55,856 bases of DNA from Synechococcus sp. J7-Johnson (GCF_024345795.1 NZ_JAGQBU010000019.1:1-55856); one strand, 5' to 3'. Positions 36,885 through 45,695 are shown, counted from the stretch's first letter. Notes: generated by a model from the sequence alone, not told the origin. Made by a program: numbers and translations.

Positions 36885-37247
36885 CTACTGATCGTCGAGG
36901 GCCTGCCTGAGACGCGAGAGCAGTGTGCGGCGGGCCACCTCCGGGCTCAGGCCCTGGTCGCTGGCGTGCTCCACCCAGTTCTGGGCACCCCGGATCAGGG
37001 CCTCAAGGTCCTGGGCTCCCGAACGCAGAGCCTGAAAGGAGGCCATCAGCTCCTGGTCGAGGGCCTGGGCTGGATCCCCGCAGACGATGTACTGGCGACC
37101 ATCGATGCCCGTGTAGAGCAGGCTGCCCTCAGGACCCCGCAAGGGAGCCGTGGCGGGAACGGTCAGGGCTTCCTCGGATCCCTCGCCGGACCGGGAGGGC
37201 TGGGAGGAGTCCGGGCCAGGGCCCGGGTCGTCGTCGGAGCTGGTCAT
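36885..37247 (-). CDS. Conserved picocyanobacterial protein (120 aa)
   Basis: A 120-aa soluble protein with a Pro/Ser/Asp-rich, probably disordered N-terminus (1-35) and an ordered part: LLYTGIDGRQYIVCGDPAQA, then helices (ELMASFQALRSGAQDLEALI, VARRTLLSRLRQALDD). Function unknown. It is followed on the same strand by no close gene; ppk2 lies upstream, 34 bp away. Confidence 0.6.
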   Translation of the reverse strand: MTSSDDDPGPGPDSSQPSRSGEGSEEALTVPATAPLRGPEGSLLYTGIDGRQYIVCGDPAQALDQELMASFQALRSGAQDLEALIRGAQNWVEHASDQGLSPEVARRTLLSRLRQALDDQ

Positions 37248-37281
37248 GGCCAGGGGGCAATGGGGCGGAAGGGCTGGGGAT

Positions 37282-38289
37282 TCAGTGATAGGCGTTGGGA
37301 ACGAAGAACTGCTCGTTCATCGGCGGGCGATGGTAATCACCGACAGTCTTGCGCGGAGGCAGTTCAATTGGTGCAGGCGTCATGTCCTCGTAGGGGATCT
37401 TGGAGAGCAGATGGCGAATACAGTTGAGGCGGGCCCGGCGCTTGTCATCTGCCTCGACGGTGAACCACGGCGCCTCCGGGATGTTGGTGTGAGCGAACAT
37501 CTGGTCTTTGGCCTTGGAGAACTCCACCCATCGGTCACGTGACTCGAGATCCATCGGTGAAAGCTTCCAGCGACGGGCCGGATCACCCAGCCGGGAGCGG
37601 AAACGGACTTCCTGCTCCTCGTCGCTGACTGAGAACCAGTATTTGAGCAGAACAATTCCCGAACGCACCAGCATGCGCTCGAACTGGGGGGCCGATTGCA
37701 TGAACTCCTCAACCTGAGATTCCGTGCAGAAGCCCATCACCCGCTCCACACCAGCTCGGTTGTACCAGCTGCGATCGAACATGACGATTTCTCCGGCTGC
37801 CGGGAAGTGCTCCACGTAGCGCTGGAAATACCACTGGGTGCGCTGCTGATCCGAGGGCGTACCCAAGGCGACCACATTGCAGCCCCGGGGATTGAGCGGT
37901 TCGGTGATGCGCTTGATCGCACCACCCTTGCCGGCGGCATCACGGCCTTCAAAGAGAATAATCAGGCGAAAGCCAACGTGCTTCACCCAGTACTGCATCT
38001 TCACCAGTTCGACCTGGAGTTTCTCCAGCTCTTTCTCGTAGAACTTGCGGCTCAGTTTGACAGTTTTATCTTCGGGGGGGGCTCCCAGATCGTCTTCACT
38101 TTCCCCGAGCAGATGGGAGGGGTGGTAGCGATCATTCTCACCGTTGGGGGGGAATGGGGAATGGGAACCGGCCACGGCGGGTACCAGGCCGGAGTCTCCA
38201 TGGCTACCTTTCTTTTTCTTGGTCTTGGCGGAGCCGTGCTTGGCGGAGCTGCCCTTTTTACCCTCACTCTTGCTCTTGTCTTTAGCCAT
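37282..38289 (-). CDS. ppk2: Polyphosphate kinase 2
   Basis: About 335 aa. PPK2 transfers phosphate between polyphosphate and nucleotides. It has Walker A ILFEGRDAAGKGGAI, Walker B MFDRSWYNRAGVERVMGF, the lid region QRTQWYFQRYVEHFP and LSPMDLESRDRWVEF. The first ~45 residues are an unusual Lys/Ser-rich tail (KDKSKSEGKKGSSAKHGSAK...), likely disordered. ATG 38289 chosen (MAKDKSKS); upstream ATGs 38334 and 38409 overlap the histidine kinase end. The single-domain architecture points to a short PPK2; class I versus III is not certain. Confidence 0.93.
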   Translation of the reverse strand: MAKDKSKSEGKKGSSAKHGSAKTKKKKGSHGDSGLVPAVAGSHSPFPPNGENDRYHPSHLLGESEDDLGAPPEDKTVKLSRKFYEKELEKLQVELVKMQYWVKHVGFRLIILFEGRDAAGKGGAIKRITEPLNPRGCNVVALGTPSDQQRTQWYFQRYVEHFPAAGEIVMFDRSWYNRAGVERVMGFCTESQVEEFMQSAPQFERMLVRSGIVLLKYWFSVSDEEQEVRFRSRLGDPARRWKLSPMDLESRDRWVEFSKAKDQMFAHTNIPEAPWFTVEADDKRRARLNCIRHLLSKIPYEDMTPAPIELPPRKTVGDYHRPPMNEQFFVPNAYH

Positions 38290-38354
38290 CAAGCTCAGCT
38301 CCGAACCCCCAACGATCCTCTTGTCTAGAGGCATCCTCCTGAACAGGGTGTGGG

Positions 38355-39719
38355 TTAAGGACAGATTGTTGAGGCCCTGACACGTCCAGCCACCAGGGAA
38401 TGGCCGCACAGGCTGACGCAGAACGTGCCGGGAGCCTCCTGGGGCGAGAGATCCACCAGGGGCTCACCCCCCAGCCGCAATTCACCGCCATGGGTGCGGG
38501 CCACCCGCTGGGCGATTGCCAGACCCAAGCCGCAGTGGCCGTGGCCGCTGCGAGCCTCGTCAAGGCGCTGGAAGGGCATCAGCGCCTGGGAGCGCTGATT
38601 CTCGGCGATACCCTCCCCCTGATCCCACACCTGTAACTCGAAACCGTCCTGCTGCCAGGCACGCAGCACCAGCCTCACCGGCGGCTGCCCATAGCTGAGG
38701 GCATTATCGATCAGATTGGCCACGGCTCGGCCCAGGGCTATCGGCTGAACCGTGGCCGTGACCGGGTCCAGATCCAGCTCCACCGGCTGGCCGTCATAAC
38801 GGGCGGCCAGCTCCGCCAGCAGCTCCGCGAGGGGCACGCTCACCGCTGGCTCCTCTCCCCCGCCTCCGGCGAAGAGCAGGAACTGACCAGTGATCCGCTC
38901 CAGATCATCGAGATCGGCACCGGCCCGGGCGCTGGCGGAGGCATCCCCCAGCATCGACAGTCGCAGCCGCAGTCGCGTGAGCGGGGTCTTGAGGTCGTGG
39001 GCGATCCCTGCAAGCATCGTGCCTCGCTCCCGTTCACTCTCCTCTAGGCGCAGGATCATGGCGTTGAAGCGCTGAGCCAGGCGGCGCACTTCGGGAGCGC
39101 CCCGCTGGGGCATCGGCTCCGGCTGAGCCTCGAGGCCCACCCGCGCCAGGGCTCTCTCCAGCTGCCGCAGCGGCCGCTGCACCTCCAGCAGCAGGAACAG
39201 TGCCCCCGCCATCAAACTGCCACTCGCCAGCGAGAGGGTGATCAGCAGCGGGTCGGGTGGCCAGCCGAAACGGGGGCGGATGGAGGCATAGAGCCAGACC
39301 GGCTCCAGGGGTGAGGCCAGCTCGATCCAGACACCACGGGCCGCACCATGGTTCGGCACCACCTCGGGGCAGCGGGGCAGACGGCGGCAGAGCTCCAGCT
39401 GGAGCTGGTCGGCCTGCCGCTCGAGGCGGACATCGTCTCCCTGGCCGAGCAGGCCCCAGCTGCGGGGACGCCGCGGTGGCTGGCCAACACCCAGCTGCAG
39501 CCCGCTGAGCTGGGAGACCGTGGCCGGCGGGAAGCGCTCCAACGCCAGCTCCGAAAGCCTCAGGTTCAGGGCCACCTGGGGAGCCATCTGCGCGATCTGG
39601 GCCTGGCCGATCCGGGTACCGAGCAGGACCTGAAGCAGCACCAGGCTGAGGGCCCATCCCCCCAGAAAAAACACCCCGAGACGCAACGACAGGGCAGCTG
39701 GGCGCATCGCGGGGGCCAT
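38355..39719 (-). CDS. EnvZ-type sensor histidine kinase
   Basis: A 454-aa membrane kinase. Order: helix 1 (LGVFFLGGWALSLVLLQVLL, 14-33), extracytoplasmic sensor (~35-155), helix 2 (~159-178), HAMP, HisKA with GIAHDLKTPLTRL (His241), then the ATPase domain with VANLIDNALSYGQP, DQGEGI and HGHCGLGLAIAQRV. It starts 3 bp after the response-regulator stop, so the pair is one operon. The sensor domain has few Cys and no recognised ligand motif. Confidence 0.93.
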   Translation of the reverse strand: MAPAMRPAALSLRLGVFFLGGWALSLVLLQVLLGTRIGQAQIAQMAPQVALNLRLSELALERFPPATVSQLSGLQLGVGQPPRRPRSWGLLGQGDDVRLERQADQLQLELCRRLPRCPEVVPNHGAARGVWIELASPLEPVWLYASIRPRFGWPPDPLLITLSLASGSLMAGALFLLLEVQRPLRQLERALARVGLEAQPEPMPQRGAPEVRRLAQRFNAMILRLEESERERGTMLAGIAHDLKTPLTRLRLRLSMLGDASASARAGADLDDLERITGQFLLFAGGGGEEPAVSVPLAELLAELAARYDGQPVELDLDPVTATVQPIALGRAVANLIDNALSYGQPPVRLVLRAWQQDGFELQVWDQGEGIAENQRSQALMPFQRLDEARSGHGHCGLGLAIAQRVARTHGGELRLGGEPLVDLSPQEAPGTFCVSLCGHSLVAGRVRASTICP

Positions 39720-39722
39720 GGC

Positions 39723-40448
39723 TCAGCGGTTGCGGGGCTGGCCGTCAGGGACAAAGACGTAGCCATAGCCCCAGACCGTCTGGAGGTAGCGCGGCCGGCT
39801 CGGATCGGGCTCCACCAGCCGCCTCACCCGCGACACCTGCACGTCCATGCTGCGGGTGTCGGTGTCGCTGGCGGGACCCCGGGCCAGCTCGATCAGCCGC
39901 TCCCGCGAAAGGGGGCGGTGCGGATGCTGCACGAAGGCGGCCAGCAGGCTGAATTCACCGCTGGTGATCGTCACCGCCTGATTCTGCCGCTCCAGCGTGC
40001 GGGCGGAGAGATCCAGCACGTTGTCGCCGAACTGCACCAGCTCGCCATCGGCGAGGGGAGTGCCGGCCGGCAGGGAACCGCGGCGGCGCAGCACCGCTTC
40101 GATGCGGGCCATCAGCTCCCGGGGCAGGAACGGCTTGGCCAGATAGTCGTCGGCGCCCTGTTCAAGGCCGATGATCCGGTCAACCGCCTCGCCCCGGGCC
40201 GTGAGCATCACGATGGGCAGATCGTCGCTGGCGTCGCGCAGGCGACGCAGCAGGGTGAGGCCGTCGTCGCCCGGCATCATCAGATCAAGCACGACCAGAT
40301 CGGGACGCTGGAACTCCAGCCGGGCCATCAGCTGGCGGCCGTCGGTGAGGCAGCGCACCTCATAGCCCTGGTCGGTCAGGTATGTACCCAACAACTGGCG
40401 CAATTCTGGGTCGTCATCGACGACCCAGATCGTGTGGGTTCGGCTCAA
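39723..40448 (-). CDS. OmpR/PhoB-family response regulator
   Basis: About 241 aa. The receiver domain has VVDDDPELRQLL (acidic pocket), LVVLDLMMPGDDG (phospho-Asp55), MLTARG and AKPFLPREL. The winged-helix DNA-binding domain ends in RVRRLVEPDPSRPRYLQTVW and GYGYVFVPDG. No ATG fits the N-terminus: TTG 40448 gives a family-like start, GTG 40520 is an alternative, and ATG 40619 would add a non-conserved 57-residue tail. Partner of the EnvZ-type kinase; divergent from the EF-hand gene. Confidence 0.9.
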   Translation of the reverse strand: MSRTHTIWVVDDDPELRQLLGTYLTDQGYEVRCLTDGRQLMARLEFQRPDLVVLDLMMPGDDGLTLLRRLRDASDDLPIVMLTARGEAVDRIIGLEQGADDYLAKPFLPRELMARIEAVLRRRGSLPAGTPLADGELVQFGDNVLDLSARTLERQNQAVTITSGEFSLLAAFVQHPHRPLSRERLIELARGPASDTDTRSMDVQVSRVRRLVEPDPSRPRYLQTVWGYGYVFVPDGQPRNR

Positions 40449-40517
40449 GGCGGGGGCCGCAGCTGGCCTGACTGTATGGAGCGGAACCCACCGCGCCCAG
40501 GGGCAGACCCCACGGGG

Positions 40518-40533
40518 CACCTTGCCAAAGGTG
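40518..40533. promoter_or_regulatory. Inverted repeat CACCTT-N4-AAGGTG
   Basis: CACCTT (40518-40523) GCCA AAGGTG (40528-40533), in the spacer between the response-regulator gene and the EF-hand gene. A related repeat occurs about 93 bp away (40611). Possible operator; nothing in the sequence identifies the binding protein. Confidence 0.4.
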
Positions 40534-40610
40534 ACTGCCCGGCCCTGCAGACAGGTCCGGTCATGTCTTGGCCCCTGAAGCCGCCGCCGCAGAGGCTGAC
40601 CTGGCCCGCT

Positions 40611-40625
40611 CACCTCCATAAGGTG
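40611..40625. promoter_or_regulatory. Inverted repeat CACCT-N5-AGGTG
   Basis: CACCT (40611-40615) CCATA AGGTG (40621-40625), ending 6 bp before the EF-hand ATG. AAGGTG could equally serve as its ribosome-binding site, in which case the repeat could form a small hairpin that masks it. Confidence 0.4.
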
Positions 40626-40631
40626 ATTGCC

Positions 40632-41141
40632 ATGGCGTCGCCCACCAGCTCCAGAACGAGGCCCAACCTGGCTCAGGGCAGCAGCACAAGCCGCAGAGGG
40701 TTATTGATGCTGGCCTCCCTGCTGCTGCTCAGCCAGGCTGGGCCAGGCCTCGCCCAGGACGCCCGCTCGCTGCAGCTGTACCACCAGCAGAAGCAGGCCT
40801 GGTTCGAGCGGCTGGACCGCAACCGCGACGGCAGAGTGACTCCCCAGGAAAGCCGGGGCCAGCCCTATCTGGAAACCAATTTTCAGCGGCTGGATCAGCG
40901 GGGCCGGGGCTACCTGCTGCCCACCGACCTGAGTCCCCGCCAGCCGGCCTTCCTGGGGGTGAGGCTGCATACGGTGTTCACCCAGGCCGACCGCAACGGT
41001 GACGGCCAGCTCAGCCGCAAAGAGGCACGTTCCTTTCCCTGGCTGAACCGGCGGTTCTCCAAGATCGACCTGAACAGCAACGGTTCCATCAGCCTGCAGG
41101 AATTATGGGAGTCGCGGCGGTCGCTGGCGCCCCGGCCCTGA
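40632..41141 (+). CDS. Exported EF-hand calcium-binding protein
   Basis: A 169-aa protein. The N-terminus TSRRGLLMLASLLLLSQAGP is a signal peptide with a twin-arginine-like SRRGLL, cleaved near GLAQ (~42). Four EF-hand loops follow: DRNRDGRVTPQE (62-73), the degenerate DQRGRGYLLPTD (88-99), DRNGDGQLSRKE (120-131) and DLNSNGSISLQE (146-157). Likely a periplasmic or lumenal Ca-binding protein. It is divergent from the two-component operon, 183 bp apart. A much longer upstream frame (to 39348) is a shadow. Confidence 0.85.
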   Translation: MASPTSSRTRPNLAQGSSTSRRGLLMLASLLLLSQAGPGLAQDARSLQLYHQQKQAWFERLDRNRDGRVTPQESRGQPYLETNFQRLDQRGRGYLLPTDLSPRQPAFLGVRLHTVFTQADRNGDGQLSRKEARSFPWLNRRFSKIDLNSNGSISLQELWESRRSLAPRP

Positions 41142-41143
41142 GC

Positions 41144-41596
41144 TCAGCGCTCGGGGCGATCCGGCGGCCGGATACGCACCACCGACCAGACGACTCGAGC
41201 CAGACCCGCCGGCAGCGCCATAACCCCGCCCAGCCCCGGCATGGCCAGGCGCAGCAGGCGGAACGCCCCGTTGATCAGCAACAGCAGTGCGGCGATCGCC
41301 AGCCCCAGCAGCAGCAACACCCCAAAAGCCTGCAGCAGGCCCAGCAACAGGCTGATCAGACCCATGCCGATCTGGCTCAGCCCCCGGATCAGGGCGCTGA
41401 TCACCTTGCTGATCACCAGCAGCGAATCCAGGCGGTTGGGGAGCTGCATCAGCAGCAGCAGCAGCCCCGTTCCCGCCGCCCCGTTCAGCAGAGCCAGGCC
41501 CCCCTCCCGCCAGGCCGATCCACTCCGCCGCTGGCGCGAGAACACCTTGCGAGGCAACGGGATTTTGCGGCCTGGATCGGGCAGGTGAGTCTTCAT
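41144..41596 (-). CDS. Membrane protein of unknown function (150 aa)
   Basis: A basic N-terminus (RKIPLPRKVFSRQRR) and two long hydrophobic regions (SLLLGLLQAFGVLLLLGLAI and LLLLINGAFRLLRLAMPGL), plus a weaker one at residues 36-50. C-terminus RIRPPDRPER. No family recognised. Its stop nearly touches the convergent EF-hand gene. Upstream on the same strand is the 80-aa unknown. Confidence 0.55.
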   Translation of the reverse strand: MKTHLPDPGRKIPLPRKVFSRQRRSGSAWREGGLALLNGAAGTGLLLLLMQLPNRLDSLLVISKVISALIRGLSQIGMGLISLLLGLLQAFGVLLLLGLAIAALLLLINGAFRLLRLAMPGLGGVMALPAGLARVVWSVVRIRPPDRPER

Positions 41597-41608
41597 GGCG
41601 GCGGCTTC

Positions 41609-41851
41609 TCAATCGAGCCTGTAGCCCGCGCCGCGCATCCAACGCTCGAACTCCAGCAGCACCAGTTCATTGGGGCAATCCACCAGGCTGAGACCCGCCA
41701 CGGTGCAATCCCCCTGTCCGCCGTGGTGGAGAGAGAGGTGAAAATCCTTGCCGCTGAGGCCACAGACCTCGGGATCACTGCGCACGACCACATCCAGGGA
41801 GGCCCCCAGCCGATTCACCCGTCGGCGCAGTTCAGACCAGCTGGTGGTCAT
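41609..41851 (-). CDS. Small conserved cyanobacterial protein (80 aa)
   Basis: An 80-aa soluble protein; MTTSWSELRRRVNRLGASLD leads to two Cys (EVCGLSG, GDCTVAG) and ends VLLEFERWMRGAGYRLD. I recall similar short proteins in cyanobacteria but know no function. It is 12 bp upstream of the membrane-protein gene and likely co-transcribed with it. Confidence 0.6.
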   Translation of the reverse strand: MTTSWSELRRRVNRLGASLDVVVRSDPEVCGLSGKDFHLSLHHGGQGDCTVAGLSLVDCPNELVLLEFERWMRGAGYRLD

Positions 41852-41985
41852 GGCTTCGTCGTCATCGCAGCAGGACCATGGAGCGCAGGATCATCGGCAG
41901 CCGAATCAACGCCAACAGAATCATCCCCAGAGGACTCTCCCATTGAGTGTGGCCACAGGTTCCCGATCGTCAATGGGGCAGTCAC

Positions 41986-42624
41986 CTAGCGGGGAGGGGT
42001 GAGGGGAGAGGTCGGCGTGGCTGCGGGGCTGGCAGCCGGTGTGGCCGTGGGGCGCGGCAGAGGCACCATCAGGCCCAGAGCAGCGGTGATCGCCAGGGCG
42101 GCCAGACCGGCGGCAGGGGGGGCCAGGCGCTGGCGCAGGGGCACACGCTCCAGGATTTCGCGGCGGGGGAGGGGGCGATCGGGAGGCAGGCTGAACCCCA
42201 GCTGAACGCGGGGATCGAGCCGGAGCTGATCCAGACAGCGCACCAGGTCCGCCAGCTCGGCGTCGTCGAAGCTGAGCTCCAGGGGCTGGGTGTCGGGCTG
42301 GCTGCTGAGCAGGCGCAGGCGGTGGGCCGGGCGGTTGCGCAGGCCAGCCCTCGTCGAGGAGATCGGCTCCATCTGCACCGGATCCGTCGCCAGCCCCATC
42401 GGCCGCGGCACGGAACTCACCAGGTGACGGGCATAGGGCAGCACCGCGGCCAGCAGGGCCTGGAGGTGATCGCGTTTGCCTTCCAGAGTGGGATGACCGG
42501 CCAGATCAAGCTCCCAGGCCGAGAGGATGCCGATCACCTCAGGGCCATGACCGGCGGACAGATCCGGGAGTCCATCGATGCGCAGACGGCAGCTGGTCTG
42601 CTCGAAGCGATAACTGAGTTTCAT
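41986..42624 (-). CDS. DUF4335 protein
   Basis: A 212-aa protein of the cyanobacterial DUF4335 family: [20 protein letters not shown], an ordered N-terminal domain, then a C-terminal hydrophobic helix ([19 protein letters not shown]) and a Pro/Ala/Thr-rich tail, so probably tail-anchored. Its start overlaps the DUF3038 stop by 4 bp. The two families commonly neighbour each other in cyanobacteria (family knowledge). Function unknown. Confidence 0.8.
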   Translation of the reverse strand: MKLSYRFEQTSCRLRIDGLPDLSAGHGPEVIGILSAWELDLAGHPTLEGKRDHLQALLAAVLPYARHLVSSVPRPMGLATDPVQMEPISSTRAGLRNRPAHRLRLLSSQPDTQPLELSFDDAELADLVRCLDQLRLDPRVQLGFSLPPDRPLPRREILERVPLRQRLAPPAAGLAALAITAALGLMVPLPRPTATPAASPAATPTSPLTPPR

Positions 42625-43202
42625 GCCGCGGCATCCATCAGGCTGGCCTTGAGACGATCGAAGCCACCCCGGCCGGAGCCAAAGGCCAGAGCCTGCACCA
42701 ACTGCCGCTGCAGACGGGGACCCTCCTGGGGATCCAGCAACTTCTGCACACCGCCGCGACGGGGATTAAGGCGCTCGCGCACCAGCTCATCGAGCCGGCT
42801 GCGGAACAGCTGCCAGCGCTGCTGGGTGACCGGTTCAGGCTCGGAGGCCGAGAGCAGTTGGCGCAACATCGGATAGAGCCGATCGGCCATTGCACAGAGC
42901 AGGCTGATCAGGGCATCGGTTTCAGCTTCGCTGAGCACGCCCCGCCGGCAGGCCAGCCTCAGTGGGTTGTAGCAGCGCCGCTTCCAGAGCTCGACACGAT
43001 TGGGGAAAAGGGAGCCGAAGCCGAGCTGGTTTGCCATCCAGACCATGGCTTCGCCGCCGTTGAGATCAAGGGCTTCGACGCTGAGCAGCATCAGGTCGAG
43101 CCGCTCGAGTCCTCGGCGCGAGAGGCGGGCAGAAGGCCGTGGCGGTGGGGACTGCTCCACGGCGGCTTCAACGTTTGGAGCGGTGATCGTGACGTCGGCC
43201 AT
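42621..43202 (-). CDS. DUF3038 protein
   Basis: A 193-aa, mostly helical soluble protein. [40 protein letters not shown] and the [20 protein letters not shown] region match my memory of DUF3038. It is first in a two-gene unit with DUF4335 (ATGA overlap), divergent from apt. Function unknown; the tight coupling suggests the products interact. Confidence 0.8.
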   Translation of the reverse strand: MADVTITAPNVEAAVEQSPPPRPSARLSRRGLERLDLMLLSVEALDLNGGEAMVWMANQLGFGSLFPNRVELWKRRCYNPLRLACRRGVLSEAETDALISLLCAMADRLYPMLRQLLSASEPEPVTQQRWQLFRSRLDELVRERLNPRRGGVQKLLDPQEGPRLQRQLVQALAFGSGRGGFDRLKASLMDAAA

Positions 43203-43253
43203 GGCTGCGATGATGCCAGCGCCTGCGCCGATCCGTCACCCGATCGCTCTTTC

Positions 43254-43811
43254 ATGGCCCTGAGCACCGCATCCCCCGAGTTGGGCGAGCCCATTGATCT
43301 GCGGGAGCTGGTCAGGGATGTGCCCGATTTCCCCAAGCCCGGCATCCTCTTCCGCGACCTGACCCCGCTGATGCGTGACCCACGCGGCTGGAAGGAAGTG
43401 GTGCGCCAGCTGTCGGAACTCTGCGAACAGCTGCGCCCCGATCTGATCGTGGGTATCGAATCCCGGGGCTTCATCGTGGGAACTGCCCTGGCCACGGCCG
43501 TGGAAATCGGCTTCGTGCCGGTGCGCAAGCCCGGCAAGCTGCCCGGCCAGGTGCATGCCGTGGAGTACGCCCTGGAATACGGCCACGACCGCCTCGAAAT
43601 CCAGCACGATGCTCTTTCAGGCGGCCCGCGGGTATTGATCGTCGACGACCTGCTGGCCACCGGCGGAACCGCCGCGGCCTGCGCCCAGCTGGTGCTCGAA
43701 GCCGGCGGCGACCTCTGCGGCTATGGCTTCGTGGCTGAGCTGGCGGGCCTGGGCGGACGGGCACGCCTGCCGGGGGAGCACCCGGTGGAATCCCTGATCA
43801 TCTACGCCTGA
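43254..43811 (+). CDS. apt: Adenine phosphoribosyltransferase
   Basis: A 185-aa purine-salvage enzyme. Family segments are [66 protein letters not shown] (PRPP loop) and [13 protein letters not shown]. The start is ATG 43254 ([11 protein letters not shown]); the open frame upstream to 42858 is antisense to DUF3038. The promoter must lie within the 51-bp spacer or in the divergent coding region. Confidence 0.95.
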   Translation: MALSTASPELGEPIDLRELVRDVPDFPKPGILFRDLTPLMRDPRGWKEVVRQLSELCEQLRPDLIVGIESRGFIVGTALATAVEIGFVPVRKPGKLPGQVHAVEYALEYGHDRLEIQHDALSGGPRVLIVDDLLATGGTAAACAQLVLEAGGDLCGYGFVAELAGLGGRARLPGEHPVESLIIYA

Positions 43812-43827
43812 GCTGGGTTGTCGGCGA

Positions 43828-44040
43828 TCAGGTCTGCTGGTCCTGCCAGGCCAGCACCTGATCGAATTGATCCAGGCTGATCAACCCGAAGCGCCAGAGG
43901 ATCACCGGCAGGGGAGCCTGCTCCTGATCGGCCTGGCGAATCCCCAGCGCCAGGGCGCTCTCGCTCAGACCCTGCTCATGGCGCAGATAACGCACCAGGG
44001 CGGAGGAGGGAATCGGCTGGGGCGAGGTGCTGATCACCAT
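43828..44040 (-). CDS. DUF2949 protein
   Basis: A 70-aa protein with the DUF2949 pattern: LVRYLRHEQGLSESALALGI, RQADQEQAPLPVILWRFGLI, SLDQFDQVLAWQDQ. Probably a small helical domain; function unknown. It lies alone on the minus strand between apt and the monooxygenase. Confidence 0.8.
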   Translation of the reverse strand: MVISTSPQPIPSSALVRYLRHEQGLSESALALGIRQADQEQAPLPVILWRFGLISLDQFDQVLAWQDQQT

Positions 44041-44088
44041 CGGATCACTCGAATGCTCAGACTCAATGGGGTCTATGCCGGGCTGTCC

Positions 44089-45336
44089 TCACTCTGACCA
44101 GAGAGCCGCGAGGCGGCAAGGACCCAGGGTCATGGCCTTGAGGCTGAGGTGCCTCAAAGTGCTGGAGCGGCCCATCAGGCCGAGAGCCAGGCGGCGGCCC
44201 CTCAGCAGCAGCGGCTGCCGGTTGGAGAAGATCCGCACCAGCAAGTCGGTGCTCAGCAGGGTGAGCAGCACATCAGGCCAGCGGCGGCGTCCATAGGCTG
44301 CGGCCACCGCGGCAGGCGACAGTTGTCCAGCGGCCGCCCGCAGGGCCTGACGCTGCAGTTCTTCCACATCCCGCCAGCAGAGATTCATCCCCTGGCCGCC
44401 TACGGGATGGCAGCGATGGGCCGCCTCCCCCACCAGCGCCAGCGAGCCGCGGTGGAAGCTGCGGGCCAGCTCGAGGGCCACTGGGAAGGCCCGGGGCCGC
44501 TCGAGCAGGGCCTCGGGCTGCAGGCTGTCCGGAAGCGTGGCGGCGAGGGCATCGAGGAAGGCCACGGGATCAAGCGCTTCCAGCTGTCGCAGCCGCCCGG
44601 CAGGAGCACTCCAGACCAGCTGGGCGGTGCCGTCGCCGAGGGGGAGCACTGCGAATGGACCCTCGCGACGAAACAGCTCCCAGGCCTGATCGGGGGCCGA
44701 GCTGCGCAGGCGCACCTGAGCCGTGAGGCAGCCCTGGCCATAGGGCAGACGCCAGTGCCCTATCCCCGCCGACTCCCGGGTGGGAGAGGAGCTGCCATCG
44801 GCGGCAACCACCAGATCAGGCGGGCCAAGACAGTCGGGATCAAGGGATGGCGCACCAAGGGATTCGTCCTCCCCCAGCCTGAGGCTGATGGCGGGGTGAG
44901 CCTCGAGGCGCTCGAGCAGAGATCGCATCAGCAGCTGATGCTGCAGGATCCAGCCCACGGCACCCGCCTCGGCGGGGCTGGCGGAGCCGAAGCCCACCTC
45001 GGCCGGGCCGAAACCGATCGCTCGCCCCGCCTCCAGATCACAGAGCCGCAGCGAGCGGAAAGGAATCGCCAGCTCCGCCAGCTGCTGCCAGAGGCCCAGG
45101 CGTTGCAGAAACAGGCGACTGGAATGGCTGAGGGCATAAGCGCGACGGCGGGCCTGCAGCTGAGCACCGCTGAGCGGATCAGTGAGCTGCACCCGCCAGC
45201 CCGCCTGGGCCAGGGCCAGGGCCGCCAGGGCACCGGTGGGTCCCCCGCCGAGCACGTGGGCCCGAGGCATGGTCGGCCACTCAGAAATCAGAGGACCAGT
45301 TGGGGCCGCCGCAGGGGCCGGGGCAAGAACGCTCAT
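44089..45336 (-). CDS. UbiH/VisC-type FAD-dependent monooxygenase
   Basis: About 415 aa of the PHBH-fold aromatic hydroxylase family. FAD-binding AHVLGGGPTGALAALALAQA at the N-terminus, then AYALSHSSRLFLQRLGLW, the DLVVAADGSSSPTRE motif, and LALVGEAAHRCHPVGGQGMN (second FAD motif). The substrate is unknown; a quinone or ring hydroxylation is typical. Start ATG 45336, or 45270 just before the Rossmann loop; ATG 45354 would lie at the edge of the hli terminator and is less likely. Confidence 0.88.
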   Translation of the reverse strand: MSVLAPAPAAAPTGPLISEWPTMPRAHVLGGGPTGALAALALAQAGWRVQLTDPLSGAQLQARRRAYALSHSSRLFLQRLGLWQQLAELAIPFRSLRLCDLEAGRAIGFGPAEVGFGSASPAEAGAVGWILQHQLLMRSLLERLEAHPAISLRLGEDESLGAPSLDPDCLGPPDLVVAADGSSSPTRESAGIGHWRLPYGQGCLTAQVRLRSSAPDQAWELFRREGPFAVLPLGDGTAQLVWSAPAGRLRQLEALDPVAFLDALAATLPDSLQPEALLERPRAFPVALELARSFHRGSLALVGEAAHRCHPVGGQGMNLCWRDVEELQRQALRAAAGQLSPAAVAAAYGRRRWPDVLLTLLSTDLLVRIFSNRQPLLLRGRRLALGLMGRSSTLRHLSLKAMTLGPCRLAALWSE

Positions 45337-45352
45337 GGGCTCAACTGCGGCC

Positions 45353-45386
45353 ACAAAAAAGCCGCAACAGAAATTCTGCTGCGGCC
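45353..45386 (-). terminator. Rho-independent terminator of hli
   Basis: On the minus strand GCCGCAGCAGA (45386-45376) pairs with TCTGTTGCGGC (45371-45361), with one wobble and a 4-nt loop, followed by TTTTTT (45360-45355). This is the clearest intrinsic terminator in the window. Confidence 0.85.
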
Positions 45387-45410
45387 AGAAGTGGAATGCG
45401 AAGAAAGGGC

Positions 45411-45695
45411 TCAGCCGATGCCGAGCAGGCCGCGAGTGAAGGCCTCACCGCCCAGGGCGAACTCGGTGGCCAGCAGGGCGATGAAGCCGAGCATCGCCAT
45501 GCGGCCATTCAGCTTCTCGGCGCGCTCGTGGAAACCCCAGCCGCTCTCGGCGCTCACCACTTCCATACGGGGCTCGGTGGCGAAGGCATTGAGGCGGCCA
45601 CCGTCTTCGGTGGTGACGGTGGCGCCGCGGATGGTGGCGCGCTCGCTGGCGTTCACAGGAGCCGAGCTGGGGGCGGTGGCGGTGGCTTGGGCCAT
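45411..45695 (-). CDS. hli: High-light-inducible (HLIP/CAB-like) protein
   Basis: A 94-aa protein. The C-terminal HLIP helix carries the Chl-binding signature [15 protein letters not shown] followed by [12 protein letters not shown], preceded by a long Ala/Thr-rich soluble N-terminus ([20 protein letters not shown]). HLIPs bind pigment and protect photosystem assembly under excess light. The start ATG 45695 has a strong Shine-Dalgarno (AGGAG, 5 nt upstream). The promoter has HLR1-like units and the gene has its own terminator, so it is monocistronic. Confidence 0.93.
   Translation of the reverse strand: MAQATATAPSSAPVNASERATIRGATVTTEDGGRLNAFATEPRMEVVSAESGWGFHERAEKLNGRMAMLGFIALLATEFALGGEAFTRGLLGIG

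Noticed and set aside
41877-41939. 20-codon very hydrophobic frame on the minus strand (MILLALIRLPMILRSMVLLR)
   Set aside because: Too short to support without conservation data; the spacer between DUF4335 and the 80-aa gene could hold it, so it is worth a look but not called.
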